64,000 bases of DNA from positions 558,001 through 622,000 of the forward strand of contig CP087213.1 in assembly GCA_020912385.1 (NCBI GenBank). The letters run 5' to 3'. The position numbers and the translations under genes were made by a program. The stretch is from Neofusicoccum parvum. Taxonomy: Eukaryota > Ascomycota > Dothideomycetes > Botryosphaeriales > Botryosphaeriaceae. Positions 11,407 through 22,519 of the stretch are shown one piece after another. Within the stretch, counting starts at the first letter, position 1, and each line of letters starts with the position of its first letter. The notes below the pieces were generated by a model, which saw only the letters and a list, made by a program, of their open reading frames with translations, made no database searches and was not told the origin of the DNA.

Positions 11407-12071
11407 TCACGGCACGACGACCACGCCCATGCTCCCGGCCTGCGCGACCACGCTCTTCACCAGCCCCTCCAGCGCGACGCCCTGCAGCCTGCCCTCGCCC
11501 TGCTTGATGCGTGCGATCTCGTAGACGTGCTTCAGGCTGACGGTGCCGACGGTGCCGGTGGCGCTGTTGCCGCGCACCTCGACGTTCTTGCCGGAGCCGG
11601 CCTTGCCGGCCGCGCCCTCGGCGTTGCTGCGCGGGCCCGCCGTGTTGCCCGCGCCGCGCACCTTCTGCCCCTTGCCGGGCTTGACGCCGGCGGCCGCGAG
11701 CAGCAGCGTCGCCGTGGGCGGCGTGCGCAGCTCGAAGTGGAACGACCGGTCCGGCCGGACGGTGACGCGGGCCGGGATCGGGGTGCCCGGGTTGTAGTGG
11801 GCGGTGCGGGCGTTGAATTCCTGTTATTTTTTTTTTGCTGGTGAGAAGAGGGTTTAGGGTTTGGGGTTGGTTTGGAGTTTGGTGAGGTGGAGGGAAGGAG
11901 GACTGCGGATTGGGATATGCCAGGAAAGAGAAGAACACCCACCTTGCAGAAATCCATGCTCTTCACACCTTTGCTTCCCAGCGCCGGACCGACCGGCGGC
12001 GACGGGCTCGCCTGGCCCGCGCCCACGATCAGCTTGACGATCTGATCCCTCTGTATCGCCTTCCTCGCCAT
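11407..12071 (-). CDS. MRPL19: Mitochondrial large-subunit ribosomal protein uL11m (L11), two exons
   Basis: Component of the GTPase-associated centre of the mitochondrial 54S subunit. Model complement(join(11407..11820, 11943..12071)), 180 aa. Exon 1 encodes the diagnostic L11 N-terminus with [20 protein letters not shown] and MDFCK. The 122-nt intron has donor GTGGGT, a T-rich tract and acceptor CAG, then EFNART follows. Exon 2 carries the RNA-binding C-terminal domain ([13 protein letters not shown]...). A Gly/Ala/Ser/Asn-rich insert of about 25 residues ([19 protein letters not shown] region) sits between the domains, making the protein longer than usual. The symbol is the yeast name for uL11m. 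Confidence 0.92.
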
Positions 12072-13136
12072 TGTTGCCCGCTGCTAAGCCTGTGTCTCCC
12101 TTCGTGCGGTTTCAATCGTGGTCGTCGATCGAGGCGATCGTGAGAACGGTGCGGGCTCTCAGACTCGTCGCGCGAGGCGGATCAATCTGCACGGCGGGTG
12201 CCCGTTGACGACGAGCCGGGCTGGCGGTGGTGAGGGATTGGCTGTGGCGCGACGGGAAAGCGTTCGACGTTGACGTTGGAAAATGTCCGGGCGAGAGAGA
12301 GAGAGCGAGAGAGCTTGCGGCGATCTGCCGCGGCCGGTGGTGGTGCGGCGGCGTTGCGCGTTTGGTCGCTGTCGCCCGCCCGTCACGCTGATGAGCAACC
12401 CGTCGCTGTTTGACGTCTTGACGGCGAACGGAGAGGGCGCGGAAGTGCGTGGGAGTAGAGAAGCTTGTTGATGATACAACGTATGCGTCCGCTCTCTCAT
12501 AAACCTATGCAAGTCTCTCGAAACACTCCCCCAGTAGCCAGCAACATGCGTGAACACACTTCACAAAAAGCTCTATACAAACAGTATCTTGACCACCACA
12601 TTGTCAGTATGCCGTGCCTAGCCCAGCTCGAGCGACTTTATAAGCAATCTCTATCCTACAAGTTTGTAGCCACTTTCCCATTTGCCTTTTCCCACTCCCT
12701 TTCATCACCTTCTCCATCTCCACTGCGGGCTGTGGCCCTCCTCTCTTTCTCTTCTCCATCCTCCCCTTCCCGAGCAACGTGATCATTCCACATCCCGAAA
12801 AGGCCTCCTCCATTGCCGCTTGCACGCAACGAATTCTTTTCTTTTGATAACAGGAAAGGAAAGAAAAGTAAAGGAACTTGAAGAAAGAGCCCGGTCCTCC
12901 GCCTCTCCCTCCCCCTCGAGAAACGAAAACAGCCAGAAAAGAAGAAAACGACCCTTTTGCACCGAAGTTCCACCGACCGATGTAATCTGTCGTGGCGAGA
13001 AGATGTTGAAGAAAGAGGAAGGCCTTTCCCGAAAGAGCAAAAAAGCGACGATTTTAGGGACAAAGACTCCAGCGCCGAAAGGAAATAAAGAGTCTGGAAC
13101 CCGTCTGGTCTGTCGGAACTCGCTGCTTTTCCCCTC
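12072..13136. other. Intergenic region: uL11m promoter and 3' flank of the Zn2Cys6 gene
   Basis: It contains a GA-dinucleotide tract (12291-12316) and C/T-rich and purine-rich stretches at 12650-13060. ORFs on both strands overlap each other and have low-complexity translations. No gene was recognised. Confidence 0.55.
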
Positions 13137-15478
13137 TCACCCCTGCATCGACAGCGCACCACCCGCCTGCGCGATCTTGAGCTGGTACTCGCGCAGGTCT
13201 GCCCAGTGCTTCAGCTCCGCCTCCTCGTCCTCGGGCGCCTCCGGGTTCTGCTGGTTTGTCGGCCGCACGCGGTCCAGCCGTACCAGGATCTCGAGGAAGT
13301 GGTGCAGGTACTGCTCCGCCTGCAGAGCCACGCTGCTCTTGCGATCCTGCGGCGCGTTGAGCAGCGTCGACACGATCTGCCGAACCTTGTGTGTCTGTGA
13401 AAAAAACAGGAACCAAGTCTCAGTGTCAATCGCGCAACGGAGGGCCCCGGCTCCGGCTTGAACACTTACAAAACTGTCCGCATTCGGCTCCATGTGGACT
13501 TGGCTGATGCTCTGCAGCACCCGCAGCAAGTCCTTGACGATCTTGTCCTTCTCCGCCGTCATATCCTGGTCGAGTGCGCCGTAGTCGGGACAGGGCTCTT
13601 GCTGCAGCATTGAATCAAGCCCAGCCGCTCCAACAGCAGGTGAGCTCTGCTCTTGGTTTTGCGCCTTCATGTTGTTGTTGATGTCGCGCATGTTGAAGTA
13701 CCTCTCTGTGATGTACGACCGCGTAGCCAACTGGCTAAGGTAGATGTTCGCCTTCTGAATCTCGTACTGAGTCTTGCGCTTCTCATCCTGATTCTGGTCC
13801 GGGCCGTTCAACGTGAGGAGCATGAGCGGATCCCTGCCTTGCATTTCTTGACCAGGCGCGAACAAGTTGGGCGGCTGCGCTTCTTGCGATCCTTCCAACC
13901 ACACGGATAGATCCTGCGGTAATTCGTCTAGGACGCGCTTGCAACTCCGCAAACTCTGGTCAAGGACCTTGCTTTGCCGTTCCCAGTCAAACACCTCGTT
14001 GATACCGTACGTGAGTTCTGTTGTCGCCAGAGTGGTGTACGATTGATACACTTTGACGTTGGCATTGAATCCAACCAGTTCGGGGACGATGCCGGACGGC
14101 TGGGGCTCGATGTGATTGGGATAGATGTAGAGGTCGTCGACCTCCATGGGAAGCGGCGGATACGGCTTTCCAGGGGTTTCGGGCAGAATAACAAGTTCAT
14201 CATGGACGGAGCCGGATTGCGCCATCGAACTTGAGCTACGTCAATCAAAATATCTTCTTTGAACGCACTGGAATCGAGCACTTACCGCCAGCTTACAAAA
14301 GTAGTCCAGAAGATTCGTCTGCCCATTTCTGAGGTGATGTAATCAGGCCCAATCTGCTGGACACCATCCCGTGGTGCCTCTCCGTTAGCATTGCCTTGCG
14401 GCCTGTAGAATTCAGACTTCGCGTCGTGCAGGCCCAGCGCTCTTATAATCGACAGGGCCTCTGCAAAGTAGAGACGGGCTGGCCGCCAGCGGAACGTATA
14501 AGCATGGGAAAGGCCAAGGAGGTAGCTGGTCGCCGCGTCGTAGACCGTCAAGTCGTCCCTCTCAAGCAGGCCAGGTCCCCTCGCTGCGGCGCATACTTGC
14601 TGACACCGGTGGATCAGACTCATGTGGTTCGGAAAGAGGCCCTGGCGTCCCTGTGCCTTGAGTACCAGACGAGGTTTCCGCGGGAAGGACGAAACAAGCG
14701 CCGAGATCATTGCGGCCAGCAGTGCCAGGAAAGGGCGGTTGTTGTAGTCCTCCCGTCTCCTAAAGGACTCGCGGAAGCTGGGCTCGTGGGGAAACGGACA
14801 CAAGGGGTGGATGTAGGTGAAGTAGTCATTGATGAAGTGCTCAATGGTGTCTATCGGCGCGATGGACTCGGCAGACAGGGGCGGGTGTGACGACAGCGCG
14901 GCCAGGGCGTGCGCTGCATTTGTCGGCGACGACGGCGAGCTCGGAGACAAGTTGTTCGGCGAGCCCTCGAGACGGCGCTTCTTGATGGCCTCGGCATGGC
15001 GGTTCGGGGGCCCTCTCCGGCGACTGGGGCGGTCAAAGGTGCAGGGAATGTCGAGCGCGGCGCAAGCACGGCACGGCGGCCCAGACTCGTCGCACTTGAC
15101 CTTCCGTATGCTGCACGAATCGCAGGCCTTCCGTAACCGATTCGCCTTCTGCGGCTGGCCGTCCGGACCCACGCTGGCTACGCCCTGGGGCGGGGGAGGC
15201 GGCGGCATGGACATGGGGTGATGCTGCTGCTGGTCGACATGCACGCCGTTGCCCGGGTACGCGCCATCGTGAGCGCCCGCCTGGTTCTGGTTCGGGTCGG
15301 TGAAGCTCGGCTCGATCTTCGCGTACAGCGACTGGCTTGTGGGCGGGCTGAAGTTGAAGGCCTCGGTCTGCTGCGGCTGGCCCTGGGCAGCCTCGATCAG
15401 CTGCGCGCTGGCAGCGGCGGGGTAGATGGGCGCGTAGTGTTGCTGGTCGGCGGTCGGAGGCGGCGGATATTGCGACAT
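13137..15478 (-). CDS. Zn2Cys6 transcription factor with fungal-specific TF domain, three exons
   Basis: Nuclear DNA-binding regulator of unknown target. Model complement(join(13137..13394, 13470..14235, 14286..15478)), 738 aa. The binuclear zinc cluster is complete: C119, C122, C129, C136, C139, C146 (CX2CX6CX6CX2CX6C), followed by a basic linker RPSRRRGPPNRHAEAIKKRR. The middle carries the Fungal_trans region (FINDYFTYIHPLCPFPHEPS; later GRRIFWTTFVSWR then PPLPMEVDD). Intron 1 (50 nt) joins SWR to SSSMAQSG. Intron 2 (75 nt, GTAAGT...CACAG) is a multiple of three without a stop, so an unspliced reading would add 25 residues; its splice signals are good and I treat it as an intron. The N-terminus is rich in Gln and Pro. 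I do not recognise the ortholog. Confidence 0.85.
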
Positions 15479-16237
15479 AGCGACGGAGCGTGGGCGGCGT
15501 CAGAGGGGCGAGAGTCGGCGGGTGGGCGGTGATCAAGTCGCGCTCTGCGGATGGATCGGGTGAGCTTGGGCGGCGGGCAGGCAGCGCTCGCGTTTGCGGG
15601 CGGGGGTCAATTGCGGCAGCAGGCCCGGGACAGGCACGGCCGGGGGGCAGGCAGCTCGTACAATTGCTGGGGCGCGGTGGTGTCGTGTGCTGTGGGGGCA
15701 CCGCTTCAGAAATTTAGCAGGCAAGCTGCGGGCACAGGACGGCGGGTTCTTTGCGAGGAGCGCGTGTTCCGCAGCAGCGGCAGGGTGGGACTCGAGCGCA
15801 GGGCGTCCGGGTGGGCTACAGAAAGGACATGGCGAATTGCGCACTGCTGGGGTGATGTTGATGGCGATCGGAGGCAGAGCTATGCGGATGTCGAGCGTCA
15901 GGTCTGCTCTGCTTAAGTAAGGCGCGCGGCTCGAGTCAGGCAGCGCCCGAGCTTCGCGCTGGCGTCACTGCTGCAGATCGCACCCGGCCTGCTGCTGCCA
16001 GCCTGCGCGCCCAGGTCCAGCTCCGTCCTGCTGCTGCGCTCACCGCACACGCACCGGCTTCGTCAGGCGTCTCTAGCATTCCGCGTATCCTACGGTACAG
16101 CCCACCGCCCCGCCCGCTTTTCTCCAAAACTCCCGAGTCTTGCCCCCGGTCTGGTCCCCGTCCGTCCTGCTCTCGCACATCTCCGGCGCTCCCACTGCGC
16201 CGCATGCACCATGCACGCCAGACAGCCGCCGATTCCC
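15479..16237. other. Intergenic region upstream of the Zn2Cys6 gene
   Basis: Very GC-rich promoter region of the minus-strand regulator, reaching the 3' end of the lectin gene. Overlapping ORFs in several frames (15533-15920, 15936-16340) are attributed to the scarcity of stop codons in GC-rich DNA. No motif or repeat was identified. Confidence 0.55.
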
Positions 16238-16789
16238 TTACAAGTACTTCTTGGGCGCACTGTCCCTGCGCCGCTTGTACACCAAGTAGCCGCCAAACAG
16301 CAGCACCTGCACAATCACCAGGAGGAACACGAACGTCCACATCTTGGGCGCGTGCCTTGTCACGACTGCCCCAAAATTAGAACACACTCTTGTTTTGCAG
16401 GGGATCTGAACTTACCATCCGACAGAGAATCCTGCAGGCCCGAGTGCGTGTCCCTCAGCGCGCTCTGCAGCTTGGCAAGGTGGTCGCGGTAGTCCTTGCC
16501 CTCCAGATCCTTCTGGATAGCCATCACCACGCCTTCGATCTTGCCCACCTTCGCCTCGACAGATCCTACGTGGTCGTGAATCGGGCCGTTCTTGTTGAGC
16601 GACATCAGCTCGTTATGTGTCTGCTCGTGCCTTGTCCTCAGCTCTTGGAGCAGTTTGTAGATCTCGTCAACACGCGTGTTGATGGTTTGCACCCGGCCGT
16701 TCAGGTCGTTGAACTGCTCATTTGAAATCGAAGATTGCGAGCCAGCAGGCGGCTGCTGGTCTTGCTGCGGGGGTTGTCCCCGAATCGGT

Positions 16790-16827
<38 letters not shown>

Positions 16828-17632
16828 TTGCTGCTGAGCCGGCGGCGGCTGAGGAACCCCATCGGCCGTCGCAACAGTGAACTTGAAGATCTCAAAAGAA
16901 TCCGGGTTCTCTGCCGAAGCCGCCGAGACGCCGAACTTGTAGCCTGCGGGGAGATTGACCTATACACCGTGGGTTAGATCTTATTTGAAAACTCCAAGCT
17001 CGTAAACGACTCGCCTTGTCGGTGGAAAAACACGTCTTGTCGTCGATCTCCACGGCGAAATTGTTCCCCGTCTGCGTGACCTTCAGGCGCGAGGGGATAC
17101 CGCGGTTGCGGTAGGGGTAGTCGCACTGGCCAAAGGCCAACGAGTCGACACTGTGGTGCTGGCTGAAAGATTTCGTGCCATCGTTCAGGAAGCCGCGGAT
17201 CTTGCCTCCATGTCCACCGTACTGGTCGATGCTCAGCACCATGCCGTCAAACTGGCCGACGGTGTAGATGCTGCTGATGCCGCCAGCCGGCGGGCCCCCG
17301 TTGGTCAGCCAGACCTGCAGGTTGCCGTTGCTCCTGTCCTGGCCCGATGCTCTGAATTCCACCTCCGCCACGAACTCGGCCTTGTCGATCGGGCTCTGCG
17401 CCCATATCTGGCCACGCTTGTTGCCCGGGTACGGCGGCGTTAGGATGACGCGGTCGGACAGCACCTGGGGGCTGTGGCCCTCGCCGGACACGGTCCAGCC
17501 GGGGATGGTGCTGCGGTCCTTCGAGATGGCGTCCCTGTGGCCGAAGCTGAGGCTGTCGATTACGGAATTCGCATGGGCGGAGGCGGCCAGAGCCGCCCAC
17601 ACCAGCGATTGGAAGGGCCGTTGTATGTGCAT
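16238..17632 (-). CDS. L-type lectin cargo receptor, Emp46/Emp47 (ERGIC-53-like), three exons
   Basis: Type I membrane lectin expected to cycle between ER and Golgi and carry glycoproteins. Model complement(join(16238..16365, 16416..16959, 17015..17632)), 429 aa. It has a signal peptide (1 to about 21, ending SAHA), an L-type lectin domain (about 22-235, with GWTVSGEG, QFDGMVLSIDQYGGHGG and DYPYRNRG), a Gln tract, a coiled-coil stalk, one transmembrane segment (WTFVFLLVIVQVLLFGGYLV) and the C-terminus KKYL, which fits the KKxx retrieval signal. Intron 1 uses a GC donor (AAG|GCGAGT) with acceptor TATAG; the spliced join STDK-VNLPAGYKFG fits the family and an unspliced reading does not. Exon 3 (128 nt) encodes only the membrane anchor and retrieval signal. 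Confidence 0.9.
16789..16836 (-). repeat. CAG/CAA trinucleotide tract encoding polyglutamine in the lectin gene
   Basis: About 16 consecutive Gln codons, mostly CAG with a few CAA, lie between the lectin domain and the coiled-coil stalk. The tract is likely length-variable between strains. Confidence 0.9.
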
Positions 17633-17792
17633 TGCTGTATGCGCGGACGGCTATGTACAGTGGCGGTGGTCGAGGAAGGTCGGCTACCTGCTGGAGCGGG
17701 CAGCGACGAGAGTCTTAGCGGAAGTTCCTGAGCAGCCTCGGTGACGTTAGCATGCAGCTGCGCAGGACGGACTCGGATCGACGTACAGCGGT

Positions 17793-17990
17793 CTAGGATG
17801 ACGGGTTGCGGCGGTGGGTGATGGTGGAGACGAGGCTGACAATGCTCCACGCGACCACGGCTGAAATGACCACGTTGCGGATGTCCTTGGCGATTGATGC
17901 GACGGAAGGCGAGATGTCCAGAGTGTGTCTTATGACGAATTCGCCCGGGAAAGCATGCTTGACGGCGATGTCAGAGGTGAAGTCGCCCAT
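17793..17990 (-). CDS. Small (65 aa) single-pass membrane protein, unknown function
   Basis: A 65-residue ORF with one hydrophobic segment near the C-terminus (NVVISAVVAWSIVSLVSTI) followed by a basic tail THRRNPSS. Codon choice is strongly C/G-ending (GAC, ATC, GTC, TCC), as in the neighbouring real genes and unlike the chance ORFs nearby; this is the main reason for calling it. It lies 160 nt upstream of the lectin gene on the same strand, so it could be an independent small gene or an exon of something larger. I recognise no family. Orientation N-out or N-in cannot be told from the sequence. Confidence 0.5.
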   Translation of the reverse strand: MGDFTSDIAVKHAFPGEFVIRHTLDISPSVASIAKDIRNVVISAVVAWSIVSLVSTITHRRNPSS

Positions 17991-18672
17991 TAGAATTGCG
18001 GTCTCCTGTGGCGCCAGCTGTCCTGGCGGGAAGGCGTGTGAAGCGCGTATCGATAGGTAGCTCAGGGCCGTGCGCCGCTACGGACTACGCATGCGGGCAA
18101 CTGACTTCGCGGGCACTGCTCGCTGCGGGCGTGGGCCGGCGCTCTGCTGCGGCTGCGAGCTTCAATTGAGCTCCGTCGAGCTCGCCGCTGCGCAGCTTGC
18201 GAGTTCCTGTCGTCATGCACTAGCCCCGAGCTCTCTGCAATCCTTGCGTCTCCGCGTTCCGCGGCTGCGGGTGGCATTCCGCCGATCTGCCGCTGCATGT
18301 GCTCAGGGCCTCCATCCGGCAACTCCACCGGTAATGGAGAACTACGAGGTCGGTTCGGATAGTATTGAAGCATTCATCCAGACGGGATTGGTGTTCCTCT
18401 CACTGCACATTTTCGTCAGGATGAATGCTTCAGCTACCCACGTGTTGCAATACTATCAGAACCAACCTCGTATCATAAGCACCGGCTCTCCCTCACGCAA
18501 CTCCATTGCATAAGCCCAGATGATCACGACGGGAAATCGGCAAGTCTTCATGTAATCAGATTCTCAATTTACCAACGCCAACCAACCGCCACAATGGTAT
18601 ACCCGCGGCCAGCCCACCCACCAAACACCAGCCTAATGCCCGAAAGAACAAACCACCAGCCTACTCGACCAC
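17991..18672. other. Intergenic region holding an inverted repeat
   Basis: Lies between the start of the small membrane protein ORF and the 3' end of BUB1. Apart from the inverted repeat at 18343-18472 no feature was recognised. Confidence 0.6.
18343..18472. repeat. Imperfect inverted repeat (potential long hairpin)
   Basis: The left arm 18343-18379 pairs with the right arm in two blocks: 18368-18379 with 18419-18430 (12 of 12), and 18343-18367 with 18448-18472 (23 of 25). The loop is 39 nt (18380-18418), and a 17-nt bulge (18431-18447) interrupts the right arm. This was read directly by reverse-complementing the two arms. It lies about 200 nt beyond the BUB1 stop codon, so it may be in the BUB1 3' region. 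Confidence 0.8.
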
Positions 18673-21600
18673 CTACTTTCCACCCTTCTTACCCCCAACC
18701 CTCTCCTCCAACCGCCTGACCAACCCCTTCAGCCCCAACCCCCTCTCGCAATTCGCCTCCAACCACCCCTCCATCCGCTCCCTCACCCTTCGCATGCCCC
18801 TCAGCGCCGGCAGCCTCTGTCCCTCCTCGCCCTCCAGGTGCTTCAGCGGGTTGAGCAGCAAGTCGAAACACTCGCCCCACAGCTCCGTCTGCCAGTAGCG
18901 CTTGAGCGGCTCACGGACACGATACGTCTTGGGCGCACCCGCGCCCAGCACGGCCCCGCGCTCCGCCACCGTCTCGATATACTTGCCGAACAGCAGCGAG
19001 TGTACCGTGGCCGCCAACCCGTGATAGTCGACCTGGAAGGTCCATGGCCGCATCTCGCGCATCTCGGCGCAGTCGGCCTCCGACGTCTTCCAATCCGCCA
19101 CGAACTGCACGTCCGGCCGGAACGCCCGCAGGTCGATGCCGCGCCCCAGGTCGATCAGCGCGATGCCCTTTGCGCTCCAGCCGCCCGAGCCGTCGGCCCG
19201 GTACTGTGACGACCATTGGTTGTCCGGCACGGATGTTTCGAGCCGTGCGAGCACGTTGTCGGCTTTGAGGTCGCCGTGGATGATGCCCTTGCTGTGCAGC
19301 GCCTCGACGGTGCGGAGTAGTTCGATGGTGAAGAACATGGCTAGCTGCTCGTCCATGACGCCAGCTCCACCCGTGGGCGTGAGTTCGGCGCGTGCAATGT
19401 TGACCAGATCGAGGAGCGTGCCTTGGTCGCGGTACTCCAGGACGAGGTAGCATTCGTCGCGGAACATGCGCATCTCGTGCGCGTGGATGATTGAACCGGC
19501 CGCTCGGGAGACGCCCAGACGGCGGTGTGCTTGCCGCAAGATGTAAAATTCCCAGGCTGATGGAGGGTCCTCCATCTTAATAGCCTCGAGAGGCTTGCGC
19601 GTGACGGAGCCGAACGCGCCTCTGCCCATCTGTGCAGGACCTTCTTCGTCATCAGCACCGGAATCGATCTCTTTGCCCTCAGCAAGATAGACCGGGGCAA
19701 ACGCGCCTTCACCGAGCTGACGCTTGATCACGTATTCACGGTCTCCGTTGTCGAAGTTCAGGGTCGGAGGAACGAAGTTGCTTCCTGTCTTGTCACCACC
19801 ATTCTTGGCTTTAGCAGCCGCTTTAGTGAACTTCTTGATCTCCCCATGGCGGCCATAGGAGCGGTCCAGCTCAGCGTGGTAACCATCGTAGCTCGCAAGA
19901 GGTGGATGGATGTTCTCCAAAATCGTCTGACGGACTTGCTCATCAACCGGGTTGCACTGCTTGTCCTGGATAATTGGTCCCTTTGGCAATGTGTCCTTGA
20001 TCTCCTGAGGCGCAATGGCTTTTGACGTACCAAGAGGAGCAGGTTTTGGCTTCGATTCCTTCGGCTTAGATAGAGCAGGCTGTGCCATCTTGCCGCCGTT
20101 CTCCCTCAAAGCTTCCTCCAGAATGTCTTTGAATGAGCCACTCAAATCTTCCGTTTGATCCTCCAGAATTACGGGCGTTTTGCCTCCCGACTGACGGCTG
20201 GGTGTTTTCGAATTGAAGTAATCCTTCTGCTCAGCCAGCACCGTTGCAGCGCCTAGAGACGACTCGGTTTTCTCGGCGATGGGAGTCATGAACGGCAAGC
20301 GGTTATTAGCCATCTGGACTTGATCACGATAGGTCCGCCTAGGCACCTCCACATCTTCCGGGGGCACAGGGACGTATCGAGTTGGTAGAGCTGCAGGTTT
20401 GAACTCGGGAGAGGTGGGCGTATGGAGATCCTCCGGGTCTTGCGAGCCACCGTAGCCTTCATCTTCGTGAACGTTCACTGACGAGCGTCCGGTTGCTTCA
20501 TCATCCTCATCACATGAATCGCTGGCTTGCGAGTCGTCGTCGTCTCTCGGGATGTACTTGCTCTCTGTGAACTCGGACCATTCACTCGCACGGCTGACGT
20601 TTGTGTCGTCATCATCCATCGCGCTCTTCACCGTAAAATCACCCTGTGTCGTCTCATCCCCGTACTCGCTCGTGGTTCCAGAGATTCTGCCGGTGCAAGT
20701 ACTCTCTCCACCGCTGGTGTAGTTATCATCATCGTCACTCTCTTCTTCGCTCTCCTCTTCTTCTGATTCTTCCTTGGTCGACTTCAAAGGTTGGTTGAAG
20801 ATGCCATAGATCTCCTCCATTGCCTCTTTCGTGTTGATAGTCATGGTAGGCTCAGCAGTTTTCTTTCGTTTAATTTTAGGGCCGGTTGGTGAGCCAAGGT
20901 TTGCCCGGACTATTGAAAATAAGCATCCGCATCAAGCAAGAATGACAAACCTTGACTTACTCGTCTGTGTCTCATTATGAACTTCCGTAACCTTGATCTT
21001 CCTCGTCCGGTTCGCACGTTCTTCCTTGCGTTGCTTCTTCAGCATCTTGGCCCTCTGAATCTCCTCCTGTGACGGCGGTGCGTTCTCGTCATTGACGTCG
21101 TTGAGCACGAGACTCTGCTTCAAACCCTTAGCAAGCGTGGCCGCTGGGTCCTTCATCGGCGACTGAGGGTCTTTCGGCTTCAAGACCTTCCTCTCCTGGA
21201 TCTCCTTCTTGGCCCGCTCTTGCTTCCGCTTCTCCGCCTCTTGCCGGTTAATCGCAGCCCAATCGTACTTCATCCATCCTCTGTGTGTCGCCCTTAGTTC
21301 TTCAAAGCAGAACTCCGCTGCCATTGGATCATCTGCATTCGGATATACGGCCTCCAGGTTCACGAAAACGCGCTCGATCTTTCCAGTCCGGGGGTTTACG
21401 GTCTGCTGAGCCTCACGCATAGAGCTATTCTCGGAAGAAAGAGATTCTGGTATGGACTGCATATACATAAAAAGCGCAAATCACGCCATCCAGAATTAGT
21501 CCTGGTCGTCGTAAATATTTGGAAATCAGGGGATGAAAAGTAGCTCGTTGCGGACTCACCTTGTCCTTGAAGATCATCAGCTTCTCCACGCCGACGTTCC

Positions 21601-22519
21601 GCTTGCCTCCGTTGAGCTTCTGTCCCGACCAAGCCTGTGCCTCCTGCGTGTTCTCCTTCTTACGCTCTGCCATCGTCTGGACCGTCTCGCCCTTCCTGGC
21701 AGTACCACCCAGCACGGATTGCTTAGGCTCATCGGAGTCAGCGAAAATGGCCATCTTTGCCTTCTTCTTCGAAGACGATCCAGATGAGCCAGATTGTGGG
21801 TTGGGGGAGCTTGTCACTGAGCCGAAAGGATCGGCCTTGTCTGCAAGCGCTGCTCTGACGACCGGAAGAGCAGGGCTTGACGGGCCGTTGGTGTCCTGCT
21901 CGCGGGCTTCCATACGCTGCTGGAACTCGCCATACTTGCGCAGAAGACGCTCGGTTGGCCGCGCCTCCTTGTCAACACCCATAGAGTATACCTCTTCCGC
22001 CTGGTTCCACCTGCCTTGTGTCTCCAAGTATGCGGCGAACTCTTCGTAGAAGAGGGCGAGAACATCGCCGATGCTATGGCGCGCAAGAAAAGCGAACGTC
22101 TGTCTGGGCTCATCGGAGAACAGCTTGATGTAGTGGAGCCAAAGCTTGAGGTAGCGCGGGTCGTTCTTGTAGTGTGGTGACTTGAGGAAGGCCTTGGTTG
22201 CCTTCTCTAGCAGCGGCAGCAGCTGTGATTGTTGCGATGCGGGGTTAGGATATGTGTCGAAGGTCCATTTGACGTAGCGGTCGTAGATGTCAAGCGGGTC
22301 GTCGGACTCGTCAATGGCCTCGAGCTCCTTCTCGAATTCTTGCCGCTTGACATTGTTGATTTTTTCCTGGTCTGACGGCACTGGCTTCAGTGCGTTGTCG
22401 GCATTCTTGGGAGAAAGCACTGCTGCGAGCGCCTTCGCCGATCTGCCACCCTGGACGCGCTGGATGTTCTCCTTGTGAGGCTCGATGTCGTCGAAGTTGA
22501 TAAGGTCGTCGGCCGCCAT
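18673..22519 (-). CDS. BUB1: Spindle-checkpoint kinase BUB1/MAD3 (MadBub type), three exons
   Basis: Kinetochore protein kinase of the spindle assembly checkpoint. Model complement(join(18673..20909, 20961..21456, 21560..22519)), 1230 aa. The N-terminal Mad3/Bub1 TPR homology region is at about 60-200. A first KEN box is at 16-18 (HKEN) and a second at 288-290 (KKEN), with an IFADSDE segment between them that resembles an ABBA motif. A GLEBS-type Bub3-binding stretch (EFCFEELRA) lies in exon 2. Acidic, disordered sequence precedes the C-terminal kinase: Gly loop LGEGAFAPVY (about 883-892), Lys930, HGDLKADN (1030-1037) and DLG (1072-1074). HGD and DLG in place of HRD and DFG are normal for Bub1. 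Intron 1 is 103 nt, intron 2 is 51 nt, with clean GT-AG signals. Having both KEN boxes and a kinase in one protein indicates the undivided ancestral type. Confidence 0.93.

Noticed and set aside
11840..11880. Telomere-like TTTAGGG-type repeats
   Set aside because: Only two imperfect units, inside the intron of the uL11m gene; too short to be an interstitial telomere.
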